64,000 bases of DNA from CAYMUC01 sp964393535 (GCA_964393535.1 CAYMUC010000001.1:1-64000); one strand, 5' to 3'. Shown: positions 43,288-52,115, counted from the first letter of the stretch. Notes: generated by a model from the sequence alone, not told the origin. Numbers and translations are program-made.

Positions 43288-44247
43288 TCAGCCGACCTCG
43301 CTCAATCGTTCGGCCACCCTGAGACGGGCGGAGGCGGCACGGGGGTTGTGGGCGATCTCAGCAGCGGTGGGCTTGGCAGGTGCCTTGACCAGACGGAGCG
43401 TGCGTACCGCACCGCAGACACAGGGAAGGTCGTCGGGACACGTGCACCCCCCGGTGACTCCTGCCCGAAAACGCTCCTTCACCAGGCGGTCCTCACCGGA
43501 GTGATAGGCGAGTACGGCGATCCGACCACCAGGTGCCAACACAGCGATGGCGTCGTCCAATGCTGCCGGGAGCAGGTCCAACTCGCGGTTCACCTCGATG
43601 CGAATGGCCTGGAAGGTGCGCTTGGCCGGATGACCGCCTCGGCGGCGAGCCGGGGCCGGGATGGCATCGGCCACCACGGCCGCCAACTGCGCTGTCGTCT
43701 CGATGGGCCGAGCCGCCACGATGGCACGGGCGATGCGCCGGGCCCAACGTTCATCGGCATGGCGGCGCAGCATGTCGGCGAGGCGGTCCTCGTCGTACCC
43801 ATTCACCACGTCGGCAGCGGACCAGGTGTCGTCGGGGTCCATACGCATGTCGAGGGGGGCATCGTGGCGGTAGGAAAAGCCTCGCTCGGCGTGGTCGAAC
43901 TGGGGCGACGAAACGCCGAGATCGAAGACCGCTCCCGACAACTGGGTCACCTCGTGCTGCTCGAGTGCCTGTCGAAGTTCGTCGAAGCGCCCGCGGTGCA
44001 CAGTCACCCGCTCACCAAAGGGAGCCAGACGCGCAGTGGCGGCTTCGATGGCGTGGGGATCGCGGTCGATGCCCAGCACCGACACATCATCGCGACTGCG
44101 CAAGATCGCCTCGGCGTGGCCACCGCCACCCAACGTTGCGTCCAGCACCGTGCCTGAGGGGACCGGTGCCAGCGCAGCGACGACCTCGTCTCGCATCACC
44201 GTGCGGTGCTCGAACGGAGTCGATCCATGCGCGTCGATGTCGCTCAT
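43288..44247 (-). CDS. rsmH: 16S rRNA (cytosine1402-N4)-methyltransferase
   Basis: The protein has 319 residues. It methylates C1402 of 16S rRNA with S-adenosylmethionine. It has VLDATLGGGGHAEAIL (SAM site), FDLGVSSPQ, the family insert ERGFSYRHDAPLDMRM, TFQAIRIEVNREL and LAYHSGEDRLVKE. The ATG overlaps the mraZ stop (ATGA). Confidence 0.96.
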   Translation of the reverse strand: MSDIDAHGSTPFEHRTVMRDEVVAALAPVPSGTVLDATLGGGGHAEAILRSRDDVSVLGIDRDPHAIEAATARLAPFGERVTVHRGRFDELRQALEQHEVTQLSGAVFDLGVSSPQFDHAERGFSYRHDAPLDMRMDPDDTWSAADVVNGYDEDRLADMLRRHADERWARRIARAIVAARPIETTAQLAAVVADAIPAPARRRGGHPAKRTFQAIRIEVNRELDLLPAALDDAIAVLAPGGRIAVLAYHSGEDRLVKERFRAGVTGGCTCPDDLPCVCGAVRTLRLVKAPAKPTAAEIAHNPRAASARLRVAERLSEVG

Positions 44248-44672
44248 CGGTCGCCTCCCGCCATGGCATCGGCACCCTGGGCACTCACCCGTTCGAAGCG
44301 TTCCGGTTGCCAGATCTCGAGACGGTCATAGGCACCCGCCACGATCACCGCGGCGTCCAACTGCAGTCCCGCGTACTCACGCAACTTCTCGTCCACGTTG
44401 ATGCGCCCCTGAGCATCCACGCGCACCTCGAGTGTGCGAGCCGCTTTGGCTCGCATCTCGTCGCGGGTCATCTCGCCCCGGCGCACCTTGTCGAGCATGT
44501 CGCGGGCATCGGCGTCGAAGTCCTCCGCCGTGAGCACGTTCACGCACTTGTCCTGACCGAGCGTGAGGTAGCACAACGGCTCAAGGCGTCGACGGAAGGC
44601 AGCCGGCAACGCAACTCGCCCCTTGGGGTCGAGTTGGCGCTCATGCGCTCCCACGAACCAGTTGCCGTCCAC
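44244..44672 (-). CDS. mraZ: Transcriptional regulator MraZ
   Basis: The protein has 142 residues with two AbrB-like SpoVT domains, each with the DxKGRxxxP or DxxGRI motif (LDPKGRVALPAAFR and DAQGRINVDEKLR). It forms a ring and binds direct repeats upstream of its own gene to control the dcw operon. The start is GTG at 44672. The array of GTGG repeats upstream is the expected target. Confidence 0.95.
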   Translation of the reverse strand: MDGNWFVGAHERQLDPKGRVALPAAFRRRLEPLCYLTLGQDKCVNVLTAEDFDADARDMLDKVRRGEMTRDEMRAKAARTLEVRVDAQGRINVDEKLREYAGLQLDAAVIVAGAYDRLEIWQPERFERVSAQGADAMAGGDR

Positions 44673-44733
44673 GTCCTGCCCGAGTGCTCCCTAGTCGTGA
44701 CGCCAACTCGCCTGACGCCGGGCGCGAATCGCC

Positions 44734-44810
44734 CCACGGCGACCCACAAGGCGCCACTTTGCCCCCCAAACCCCCCCACTGTCAACCACCACACCCCACT
44801 TCGCGCCACT
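44734..44810 (-). promoter_or_regulatory. Probable MraZ operator: eight GTGG repeats at 10-base period
   Basis: On the minus strand five (A/G)GTGG or TTTGG units occur at exactly 10-base steps (44806-44810, 44796-44800, 44786-44790, 44776-44780, 44766-44770), then after a 2-base phase shift three more GTGG units (44754-44757, 44744-44747, 44734-44737). Known MraZ boxes are three or four GTGGG-like units with 5-base spacers. The array starts about 60 bases before the mraZ GTG. Confidence 0.75.
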
Positions 44811-44894
44811 TCTGACCATTCGGGCCTCCACAGAGCCCCCTCGAGGGCGCGTCGAAGCAGAGGTGGTGCGCGAGATGCGTCTACGGTGGCCCGG

Positions 44895-45563
44895 TCAGGC
44901 GGGCTGCATGAGTCGCTCGGTGACCGCCGCCACCAGAGCGTCGACGGACACGTCACTCACGGCGACGACATCCATGGCGGCCGCATCGGGCCTTGGCGGC
45001 ATCAGGAGTTCCACCAGGTGTTCGGGGGTCCACCGGCGGTACAGAGCGCACTGGAAGCGCGCCACTCCACGGGACCGGCGTTGGCTGATGCCCACCAGTT
45101 TGTGGCCTCCCAGGGTCACCTCTCCGGGCCCCAGCCCGGCGAAGCAGACCAGGCGCGACCACTCGGTGGTCACCATGCCACCACGGTGCACCGTGGGACG
45201 GACTCCCCCCTCGTCGGCGACACCCAGATGCCCGAGAGCATCCGCCCACGCTTCACCGACCCACCACATCGCTCGACCGACGTCGTCGTCCCACATGGGA
45301 TCGTCGCGGCCGACGATCACATCCAACCACACCACCTCGTCGGGAACGAGGAGCACCGCGCCACCACCACTGCGTCGACGGACCACCTCGACCCCGTGAC
45401 GCTGGCACGCCTGGTGGTCCACTACCTCGACCGACTGGGTGGAACCCAGCACCAAGGCTGGTGCCGCCACCTCGAACCACCACAGGTGGCGCTGACCGTC
45501 GGTGGGAAGTTCGCGTCCGTGGAAGTCGGCGGCACTCCCCCGCACTCGCTCGACGCCGCTCAT
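44895..45563 (-). CDS. Lipoate-protein ligase A-like protein
   Basis: The protein has 222 residues of the biotin/lipoate ligase fold. VVRRRSGGGAVLLVPDEVVW is the lipoyl-AMP binding loop, and LGGHKLVGISQRR contains the catalytic lysine region. It attaches lipoate or octanoate to carrier domains, or may be a related amidotransferase. The start MSGVERV at 45563 follows the HNH stop by 10 bases; the longer frame upstream is antisense of the HNH gene. It ends the gene run that faces the mraZ upstream region. Confidence 0.82.
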   Translation of the reverse strand: MSGVERVRGSAADFHGRELPTDGQRHLWWFEVAAPALVLGSTQSVEVVDHQACQRHGVEVVRRRSGGGAVLLVPDEVVWLDVIVGRDDPMWDDDVGRAMWWVGEAWADALGHLGVADEGGVRPTVHRGGMVTTEWSRLVCFAGLGPGEVTLGGHKLVGISQRRSRGVARFQCALYRRWTPEHLVELLMPPRPDAAAMDVVAVSDVSVDALVAAVTERLMQPA

Positions 45564-45573
45564 GGGGCAGGTC

Positions 45574-46071
45574 TCAGCCAGTGAGCGGCAAGTACGGCTT
45601 CCACACGTCGGGGACGCGTTGCACCGTGAGCGACACCCAACCCATACCTTTGGGTGCACGAGGGGGACGCGCCAGGGGCATACCCGCTTCTTCGGGGGTT
45701 CGATCGCGCTTGGCGAGGTTGCATCGCCGACACGCCGCTGCCACGTTCTCCCACTCGTGCCGGCCACCGCGCGAACGCGGCATGACGTGGTCGATGGAGT
45801 CGGCGACACCCCCGCAGTACTGGCACTGATGCCCGTCGCGGGCGAAGATCGCTCGCCTCGAGAGCGAAGCTCGACGCAGATACGGCACATGCACCATGTA
45901 GCGCAGCCTCACCACCAGTGGCGTGGGCAACGCATACGACGCCGCCCGCAGTTCGCTCCCGTCGTGTTCCACCAGTTCGGCCTTCTCGGCCAGCACCAGG
46001 CAGGCAGCACGGCGCACCGTCACGATGCTCAGCGGCTCGAAGGTGGCATTGAGCACCAGTGCGCTGCGCAT
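45574..46071 (-). CDS. HNH endonuclease-domain protein
   Basis: The protein has 165 residues. The N-terminal half (LVLNATFEPLSIVTVRRAACL) is the common actinobacterial HNH-associated region. The HNH core has CQYCG, DHVMPRSRGGRHEWENV and CRRCNLAKRDRTPEEAG, with two CxxC zinc pairs and the catalytic His of DHV. These genes are chromosomal and conserved, not part of a restriction system here; the function is unknown. GAGGAG precedes the ATG at 46071. Confidence 0.92.
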   Translation of the reverse strand: MRSALVLNATFEPLSIVTVRRAACLVLAEKAELVEHDGSELRAASYALPTPLVVRLRYMVHVPYLRRASLSRRAIFARDGHQCQYCGGVADSIDHVMPRSRGGRHEWENVAAACRRCNLAKRDRTPEEAGMPLARPPRAPKGMGWVSLTVQRVPDVWKPYLPLTG

Positions 46072-46115
46072 CGTCGCAACTCCTCAGGACCTGATCCCAA
46101 GGCGACGTCGAGCCC

Positions 46116-46388
46116 TCATCGGACTCCGGCCTCCCACTGGCGGCACCACACGAGGTAGTGAAGCACATCTCGTGGCTCGGGCGGGTGACCAGCATCACCG
46201 TACTGCGTCACCATTCGCATGGAGCGGTAGGCACGTGGCGGGATGGGTAACCATGGCGCTCGCAGCCACCACCTGGGACCGGCGAGGCGCCTGACCTGGC
46301 GCACAGCCGTGAGCCACAGCCGTGGACGACAGATGACCGCTGCAACCACCCGACACCAGTGCACGAGGTTCACGGCCGCACGTCGCAC
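46116..46388 (-). CDS. Small conserved-looking basic protein (about 90 residues)
   Basis: The GTG at 46388 shares one base with the acyl-CoA dehydrogenase stop (TAGTG), giving 90 residues. It is Arg/Trp-rich with RPRLWLTAVRQVRRLAGPRW, then PIPPRAYRSMRMVTQYGDAG and EPRDVLHYLVWCRQW. The TQYGD...PPEPRDVLxYLxWCR pattern seems familiar from uncharacterised actinobacterial proteins, usually near similar genes. No catalytic motif is visible. The frame's upstream extension lies antisense to the dehydrogenase and is discarded. Confidence 0.75.
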   Translation of the reverse strand: MRRAAVNLVHWCRVVAAVICRPRLWLTAVRQVRRLAGPRWWLRAPWLPIPPRAYRSMRMVTQYGDAGHPPEPRDVLHYLVWCRQWEAGVR

Positions 46389-47608
46389 TATTTGGCCACC
46401 GGCTCCTTGGGCAGGCCCAGCACCATCTCGCCGATGATGTTGCGCTGGATCTGCGAGGACCCTGCGTAGATGGTCCCGGCGCGGGCGTTGAGGAACACCC
46501 CGACCCACGATGCCGTGGAGTTGGGAGCACCGGCGTCGTCGGTCTGGAACGACGATGAAGGATTCCGACCGCTGGGTGCCAGCGCCGCTGCGCCCATGAT
46601 GTCGACGGCCAGTTCGGTGACCACGCGGTGGTACTCGCTCCAGTACAGCTTCGAAATGGCACCATCGGGTCCAGGGTGATGACCGGCGAGGAACCGGGTG
46701 AGGGTGCGCATGCCCAGGTACCGCATGATCTGCACCTTCGAGTGGCACCACGCCAACCGCTGGCGGATACGGGGGTCATCGGCCACCTCGTACTGCTTGG
46801 CCAACAGCACGAGGCGGTCCAGTTCGGCCTGGAAGCGGATGGGGAGTGTCGCCGCGGCTTCGCCGCGCTCGTAGCCCAGCAGGGTCATGGCCACGGCCCA
46901 ACCGTTGTTCACACCGCCCACCACCTCACCCTTGGGTGTGGTGGCGTCGGTGTAGAACACCTCGTTGAATTCGCTGTCCCCCGAGATCATCTTGATCGGG
47001 CGAACCTCGATCCCAGGCTGGCGCATGTCGACCAGCATGAACGAGATGCCCTTGTGCTTGGGGGCGTCGGGATCGGTACGAGCGAGTGTGAAGATGTGAT
47101 CGGCCAAGTGGCCCGCCGACGTCCAGATCTTCTGCCCGTTCAACACCCACTGATCACCGTCGAGGGTGGCCCTCAGGCCGAGGTTGCCCAGGTCGCTGCC
47201 GGCGTTCGGTTCGCTGTAGCCCTGGCACCACACGTCGTCTCCCGACAGGATGCGAGGCAGATAGTGACGCTTCTGCTCCTCGGTACCCCACTGCAGCAGC
47301 GTGTTGCCCAGCATCTGAATGCTGAACACGTCGTTGGGTCCCCCGGTGGGAACACCCGCCCGAGCGAACTCCTCGGCGATGATGACCTGCTCGAGGGCGG
47401 ACAGGCCTCCTCCGCCGTACTCGATCGGCCAACCCGGGGCAAGGTAGCCACCTTCATGCAGCACCTGACGCCAGTGGGCGACGAAGTCGTGCAACTCCTG
47501 CCCCTCGAGGGCACCTACGCCGCGCCATCCGGCGGGGAGTTTCTCGGCGAGAAAGGCCTGGACCTTCTCGCGATACGCCTCAGCTTCTTCGCCGTATGCC
47601 GGTGTCAT
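46388..47608 (-). CDS. Acyl-CoA dehydrogenase
   Basis: A flavoenzyme of 406 residues. Marks are WPIEYGGGGLSALEQVIIAE, YSEPNAGSDLGNLGLRA (FAD/substrate loop), WVLNGQKIWTSAGH and the C-terminal AGTIYAGSSQIQRNIIGEMV. It oxidises acyl-CoA to 2-enoyl-CoA. The FadE17-like form suggests branched or steroid-type substrates, but this cannot be settled. It overlaps the ROK kinase gene (ATGA), and a TACGCT box 6 bases before the ATG may give it an own transcript. Confidence 0.93.
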   Translation of the reverse strand: MTPAYGEEAEAYREKVQAFLAEKLPAGWRGVGALEGQELHDFVAHWRQVLHEGGYLAPGWPIEYGGGGLSALEQVIIAEEFARAGVPTGGPNDVFSIQMLGNTLLQWGTEEQKRHYLPRILSGDDVWCQGYSEPNAGSDLGNLGLRATLDGDQWVLNGQKIWTSAGHLADHIFTLARTDPDAPKHKGISFMLVDMRQPGIEVRPIKMISGDSEFNEVFYTDATTPKGEVVGGVNNGWAVAMTLLGYERGEAAATLPIRFQAELDRLVLLAKQYEVADDPRIRQRLAWCHSKVQIMRYLGMRTLTRFLAGHHPGPDGAISKLYWSEYHRVVTELAVDIMGAAALAPSGRNPSSSFQTDDAGAPNSTASWVGVFLNARAGTIYAGSSQIQRNIIGEMVLGLPKEPVAK

Positions 47609-48495
47609 GGCCTCAGCGTATCCTCGGCCGACAGCGTCGCCCTACGAGCCACAGCGGCGGCGCCCACCAGAGGACCCGCCGCCCCCAGGTGCACGGGCTC
47701 GATGCGTGCACCCTTCACGAACGACAGTCCGAGACGTCGGTCCAACTCCTCGTTCGCAGCGTCGAAGAACGGGGTACCGAACCCGATGGCGACCGAGCCC
47801 CCTACGAAGGCCCGACGAAGGTCCACCGTGACCATGACCGTCGCCACGGCCCTGCCCACCAGCACACCGGTCCGTTCCACCACGTTCCGGGGCACCGACG
47901 CCTCGGGCGGCCGGCCTGTCTCGGCTGCGATGGCTCGCCCACTGGCGTACGTCTCGAGGCATCCGCGCCCACCGCACTGGCATGGTCGCCCGTCGGGGAC
48001 CACGACCACATGGCCGATGTGACCGGCGTTGCCGAGTCGACCGTCGAGCAGACGCCCACCCGACACGATCCCTCCGCCCACCCCGGTGGACACGACCATC
48101 GTGAGGTAACTGCTCAATCCCACGGCGCCACCACGCCAGCCCTCGCCCAACGCCAGGGCCTTGGCGTCGTTGTCCACCCGGGTCGGCAGCGAGGTGAACG
48201 CCTCGATCCGCTCACGCAAGGGAAACCCTCGCCATTCGGGAATGTGCAGTGGAGACACCGTGCCCTCGTCGTGCACCATGGGTCCGCCGCATCCCACACC
48301 ACAAGCGATGAGTTGCGTGTTACCAGCGGCGGCCCTCACCCGGAGGATGAGTCGTTCGAGCGCCAACCACACGTTGCGCTGAGGAGTCGGCACACGATCT
48401 CTGACGACCAGGTTGCCTTCGAGGTCGACCACACCAGCGGCCAACTTGGTGCCGCCGATATCGACGGCCAGATAGCCGCGATCGGCGTGCACCAT
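47605..48495 (-). CDS. ROK-family sugar kinase (glucokinase-like), copy 1
   Basis: The protein has 296 residues. The N-terminal phosphate loop is VDIGGTKLAAG; RVDNDAKALA holds the catalytic aspartate; the zinc motif is CQCGGRGCLETYASG. No N-terminal HTH is present, so it is a kinase, not a NagC-type repressor. Glucose, N-acetylmannosamine or another hexose could be the substrate. It is followed by the acyl-CoA dehydrogenase with a 4-base overlap. Confidence 0.9.
   Translation of the reverse strand: MVHADRGYLAVDIGGTKLAAGVVDLEGNLVVRDRVPTPQRNVWLALERLILRVRAAAGNTQLIACGVGCGGPMVHDEGTVSPLHIPEWRGFPLRERIEAFTSLPTRVDNDAKALALGEGWRGGAVGLSSYLTMVVSTGVGGGIVSGGRLLDGRLGNAGHIGHVVVVPDGRPCQCGGRGCLETYASGRAIAAETGRPPEASVPRNVVERTGVLVGRAVATVMVTVDLRRAFVGGSVAIGFGTPFFDAANEELDRRLGLSFVKGARIEPVHLGAAGPLVGAAAVARRATLSAEDTLRP
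47615..47620 (-). promoter_or_regulatory. TACGCT -10-like box for the acyl-CoA dehydrogenase
   Basis: TACGCT, 6 bases, then ATG at 47608. It lies within the end of the ROK gene, so it may be chance. Confidence 0.35.
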
Positions 48496-48507
48496 GCGAG
48501 GCGTCGC

Positions 48508-48852
48508 TCAGGACGAGCGGTCGCGCTGGCCCTGTACCCGCTGGCGCGTGTTGCGCAACGAGGCGGCCACGTCTTGGAGTCCCGCGCGGCCCATGGCTCG
48601 CAACTGGCGCTCGATCACGGCAACGCAGACGAGCATCACGATGAAGCCGGCGAAGGCGAGGACGAAGTGGAACTGCAACAGCACGAGCAGCAGGGCCAGA
48701 CCGGCCACCGCCCCGAGCACAGCCCACCACACGGTTCTGGCCGAGTGCCGGTACAGACCCGACGGGGATACGGCCTGCGCAAACTTGGGGTCGTTCTCGA
48801 GTTGCTCCTCGATCTGACGGAGGATGCGCTGTTCATCTTCCGAGAGCGGCAT
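48508..48852 (-). CDS. DUF3040 membrane protein
   Basis: The protein has 114 residues. The N-terminus MPLSEDEQRILRQIEEQLEN is the hallmark of DUF3040, followed by two membrane spans (about 43-85). The function is unknown; the family is confined to actinobacteria. AGGAG precedes the ATG. It starts 77 bases after dinB on the same strand. Confidence 0.9.
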   Translation of the reverse strand: MPLSEDEQRILRQIEEQLENDPKFAQAVSPSGLYRHSARTVWWAVLGAVAGLALLLVLLQFHFVLAFAGFIVMLVCVAVIERQLRAMGRAGLQDVAASLRNTRQRVQGQRDRSS

Positions 48853-48929
48853 TCCAACTCCTGCGTAGCGGACGGATTCACATCATCCCACGGCCACGCC
48901 TGCGTGACAACGCGGGAACACCCCAACCG

Positions 48930-50198
48930 TCAGGTTCCCTGAGCATCGGGTCCCCAAGGGCGCTCGCCGGGCACCTGCTTCTTGGAGAGACCACTGGCCG
49001 GTCCGATTGCACCGGGGCCGAAACGATCCCGCACGCGGTCCATCACGCGGGCCGCATCGGCGGACTGCGCGCTGTCGACCCCCTGCGACGTCAGGCTGTC
49101 GAGGCTCAATTGGATGGCCGCCTCGCCGAGGTTCGAGCCACTGACACCGACCAGACGCAGACCCTGGCTGAGGTCCAGTTCCTCCACGAGAGGGTCCAGA
49201 GCCAGCATGATGACCACCCCCGTGTCCGCCGGTTCGGAAAGGGTCACCGAACGGGTGATGGTGGTGAAATCGCTGCGGCGGACCTTCAGCGTGAGGGTAC
49301 GGGCCGCCACTCCCGCCCGCCGCAATCGAGCAGCGACCGACTCGGCAAGGCGAACCACCTCGGCCCGCACCTCCACCACGGTGATGAGGTCGTGAGGGAA
49401 CGTCTCCTCGTGCCCGATGCTCTTGGGACGACGGTCCGGTTCCACCGGACGTTCGTCGAGTCCTTGGGCCAACTCCCACAGGTGACGTCCGGCCGCCTGA
49501 CCCAACATCGAGATCAGATCCTGCCGCGCCAGTGCCGCCAGGTCGCCCACCGTGCGCACCAAGCGACGTTCCAGTCGTTCGGCAGTACGGGGCCCCACAC
49601 CCCACAGCGAGCGCACCGGAAGTGGGTGAAGGAACGCCAACTCGCCCCCAGGAGGAACTATCAGCACTCCTGACCCGGGTTTCACCCCGTCGGGAGTCGC
49701 TCGAGGTTTGGCGGCCTCTGAGGCCAACTTGGCCAGCAGTTTGTTGCCGGCCACTCCCACACTGCACGACAACCCGGTGCGTTCGTGAACCCGGCCTCGT
49801 AAGCGCCAGGCGATCTCCTCGCCACTGCCCAGACGTCGATGAGCACCGGTCACGTCGAGAAATGCTTCGTCGAGGGCGATGGGTTCCACCATGTGGGTGA
49901 ACTCGTCGAACACCTCGTGCAGGACAGCACTCACCTCGGCGTATCGACGGTGGTCGCCAGGGAGGAACACAGCGTCGGGACACCGACGGCGCGCCTCGAC
50001 CGACGACATCGCCGACTGCACCCCGTAGCGACGGGCCTCGTACGACGCCGCTGCCACCACCCCTCGCTCCCCCGTACCGCCCACCACCACGGGCCGACCA
50101 CGGAGTTCGGGGCGTCTCAGCAACTCCACCGACACGTAGAAGGCGTCCATGTCGACGTGCACGATGGAGCGAGCACGCCTCGGCGGTGCGTCGGTCAT
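48930..50198 (-). CDS. dinB: DNA polymerase IV (Y-family translesion polymerase)
   Basis: The protein has 422 residues. VHVDMDAFYVSVE and IALDEAFLDVTG carry the catalytic acids; YGVQSAMSS, SVGVAGNKLLAKLASEAAKP and the helix-hairpin-helix PVRSLWGVGPRTAERL follow. The little-finger domain ends near 350. Then comes a polar tail (about 360-422) that may hold a beta-clamp motif, but I see no clear QLSLF. It copies damaged DNA with low fidelity. The start MTDAPPRR at 50198 is chosen over the longer frame. Confidence 0.94.
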   Translation of the reverse strand: MTDAPPRRARSIVHVDMDAFYVSVELLRRPELRGRPVVVGGTGERGVVAAASYEARRYGVQSAMSSVEARRRCPDAVFLPGDHRRYAEVSAVLHEVFDEFTHMVEPIALDEAFLDVTGAHRRLGSGEEIAWRLRGRVHERTGLSCSVGVAGNKLLAKLASEAAKPRATPDGVKPGSGVLIVPPGGELAFLHPLPVRSLWGVGPRTAERLERRLVRTVGDLAALARQDLISMLGQAAGRHLWELAQGLDERPVEPDRRPKSIGHEETFPHDLITVVEVRAEVVRLAESVAARLRRAGVAARTLTLKVRRSDFTTITRSVTLSEPADTGVVIMLALDPLVEELDLSQGLRLVGVSGSNLGEAAIQLSLDSLTSQGVDSAQSADAARVMDRVRDRFGPGAIGPASGLSKKQVPGERPWGPDAQGT

Positions 50199-50214
50199 GC
50201 CTGCCGTCGGCTCC

Positions 50215-50955
50215 TCAGGACGTAGGCCGCCGGCGCCGGCGCCGTGCACCTACGTCACTCCAGGCGAGGCGCATGACGAGGCGGAATGCTTCTCCGATGA
50301 TGCGGTACGACAGTTTCGACTCGCCCCGGGTTCGGTCCCTGAAGGTGATGGGGATCTCCACGATGCGCCCACCCGCCCGAACCAGGCGATGCGTCATCTC
50401 CACCTGGAACCCGTAGCCGTCGGCCGTGACGGTGGCGTAGCCCAACCGTTCCAAGGCCTCGGCCCGGTAGGCCCGGTAACCCGCCGTCGCGTCATTGATG
50501 GCCAGGCCGAGCATGCCGGCGGCGTAGCGGTTACCCCAGCGCGAGAGCCACCGCCGCACCGAGGGCCACTCACTGATCACTCCACCAGGGACGTAACGAC
50601 TTCCAATGGCGGCGTCGGCACCGTGTTCCACAGCGGACAACAACGCAGGGAGATCCGCAGGGTCATGCGACAGATCGGCGTCCATCTGCACACAGATCGT
50701 GGCACCGGCCGCCAGAGCTTCGGCGAAGCCAGCCCGATACGCGGCACCCAGACCGTCCTTGGTGGCGCGCCGCAGGACGCGTACCCGCCCGCCCAGTGTC
50801 TCGCTCAACGCCTCGGCTGCATCGGCCGTCCCGTCAGGACTGGCGTCGTCGACCACCATCATCTCGGCCTCGGGTACCACAGCGTGCAGGCGGACCAACA
50901 ACTCCTCGATGTTCTCCACCTCGTTGTAGGTAGGGACCACCACGGTGACGGGCAC
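50215..50955 (-). CDS. Polyprenol-monophosphomannose synthase (GT2, Dpm1/Ppm1 type)
   Basis: The protein has 246 residues. It is a GT2 fold with VVVPTYNEVENIEEL, VDDASPDGTADA, VQMDADLSHDPADLP (DxD-type metal site) and GSRYVPGG. It transfers mannose from GDP-mannose to polyprenyl phosphate for lipoglycans. There is no C-terminal membrane domain; in mycobacteria that is part of Ppm1's partner half. GTG at 50955 follows TAGGGT by 8 bases. It ends 16 bases before dinB. Confidence 0.92.
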   Translation of the reverse strand: MPVTVVVPTYNEVENIEELLVRLHAVVPEAEMMVVDDASPDGTADAAEALSETLGGRVRVLRRATKDGLGAAYRAGFAEALAAGATICVQMDADLSHDPADLPALLSAVEHGADAAIGSRYVPGGVISEWPSVRRWLSRWGNRYAAGMLGLAINDATAGYRAYRAEALERLGYATVTADGYGFQVEMTHRLVRAGGRIVEIPITFRDRTRGESKLSYRIIGEAFRLVMRLAWSDVGARRRRRRPTS

Positions 50956-50963
50956 GGCGGCGA

Positions 50964-50969
50964 ACCCTA
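50964..50969 (-). promoter_or_regulatory. TAGGGT -10-like box for the mannose synthase gene
   Basis: TAGGGT, 8 bases, then GTG at 50955. It is half of a tight divergent pair with the box at 51010. Confidence 0.5.
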
Positions 50970-51009
50970 GTCGGCAGGTCGGGCAAGGCGAGGGCCTGCT
51001 GCCAGGCCG

Positions 51010-51015
51010 TACGAT
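51010..51015 (+). promoter_or_regulatory. TACGAT -10-like box for the small membrane protein
   Basis: TACGAT, 6 bases, then GTG at 51022. The start-to-start distance to the divergent gene is only 66 bases. Confidence 0.5.
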
Positions 51016-51021
51016 GGGCAC

Positions 51022-51297
51022 GTGCCCAGAGGAACCTCACCCTCCGAACGCCCCCTGTCGGCCCTCCCGTCGCCTGCCGCCCGCGCGGCGGCCTTCGTGG
51101 CGATTCTCCTGGGAGGCTTGGCCGGCGGACTCATCGGGTACGCGCTGGTGAACCTCCAGTGTTCGGGCTCCTGCGGGGTTCCCCTGGGGCTGGGGAGGTT
51201 CCTCGGGGCCGGTCTGGCCGCAGGAGGTACGGCCGTCGTGGCGGTCCTGGTGCTTCGCGCCGTGGGTGAATGGCGCGAACTCCAGGATGGATCGTGA
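51022..51297 (+). CDS. Small two-span membrane protein
   Basis: The protein has 91 residues from a GTG. Spans lie at about 20-42 and 58-80, with a short loop QCSGSCGVPLGLGRF between. There is no family that I recognise. Its stop overlaps the start of the next gene (GTGA), so it is the first gene of the operon with the inositol-phosphatase-like enzyme and perhaps the two-component system. The two loop cysteines could form a disulfide outside the cell. Confidence 0.8.
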   Translation: MPRGTSPSERPLSALPSPAARAAAFVAILLGGLAGGLIGYALVNLQCSGSCGVPLGLGRFLGAGLAAGGTAVVAVLVLRAVGEWRELQDGS

Positions 51298-52109
51298 CCA
51301 CAGAACAGACGGAACAGCACGAGTCCATGGCCCTTCGGTGCATCGCCGAAGCGATCGCCCACGACACCGGCGTCTGGCTCCTCCACGAACGCCGACGAGG
51401 TGTCGGTGCGACCACGGCGAAATCCACCGTCACCGATCTCGTCACGTGGTTCGATCGCGAAGCCGAGCGGCGCATCGTGACCCGGCTGCGCCAATGCCGA
51501 CCCGACGACGCTGTGGTCGGTGAGGAAGGCACCGAGTCGACGGGGCGATCTGGTGTCAGGTGGTGGATCGACCCCATCGACGGCACCACCAATTTCGTGT
51601 ACGGCCTCGGGGGGTACGCAGTGTCGATCGGCGCCGAGGACGGTGCCGGCGCAGTGGCCGGTGCCGTGTACGTCCCATCGACAGGTGAGTTGTTCTCCGC
51701 TCATCGCGGCGGCGGTGCCACGTGCAACGGCATCACCATCCAGCCTCGTCAGACGTCGGAGTTGGGCGAGGCACTGGTCGGGACCGGGTTCAGCTACCAC
51801 TCGGACCGCCGACGGCTGCAGGCCCAGCGTGTCGCAGACCTCCTCCCCCGCGTTCGCGACGTGAGGCGACTGGGCGCAGCAGCCGTGGACCTGTGCTGGG
51901 TGGCGTGCGGACGCCTCGACGCGTACTACGAACAGCACCTCAACCCCTGGGACACCGCAGCCGGGGCGCTCATCGCAGGCGAGGCCGGGTGCCGCGTCGG
52001 CGACTTCACCGGTGGCCCCTGTCGACCCGACGAGGTGCTGGCGAGCACTCCTGCGCTGTTCGAACCGCTGGTCGAGTGGCTCCATGCCACGTCGGCACCC
52101 GAGCCGTGA
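51294..52109 (+). CDS. Inositol monophosphatase-family phosphatase
   Basis: The protein has 271 residues from the GTG at 51294. The metal-binding motifs are GEEGTE, DPIDGTTNF and NPWDTAAGALIAGEAG. It needs Mg and removes phosphate from myo-inositol phosphate or a similar compound such as histidinol phosphate or PAP. In actinobacteria inositol feeds phosphatidylinositol and mycothiol, and mshC and a PgsA-like gene are in this window. It overlaps the preceding small membrane gene. Confidence 0.93.
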   Translation: MTTEQTEQHESMALRCIAEAIAHDTGVWLLHERRRGVGATTAKSTVTDLVTWFDREAERRIVTRLRQCRPDDAVVGEEGTESTGRSGVRWWIDPIDGTTNFVYGLGGYAVSIGAEDGAGAVAGAVYVPSTGELFSAHRGGGATCNGITIQPRQTSELGEALVGTGFSYHSDRRRLQAQRVADLLPRVRDVRRLGAAAVDLCWVACGRLDAYYEQHLNPWDTAAGALIAGEAGCRVGDFTGGPCRPDEVLASTPALFEPLVEWLHATSAPEP

Positions 52110-52115
52110 GGCATC

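Noticed and set aside
48883..49983. 366-codon frame inside dinB on the same strand
   Set aside because: Shadow of dinB in another frame; Arg/Gly-rich, no motif.
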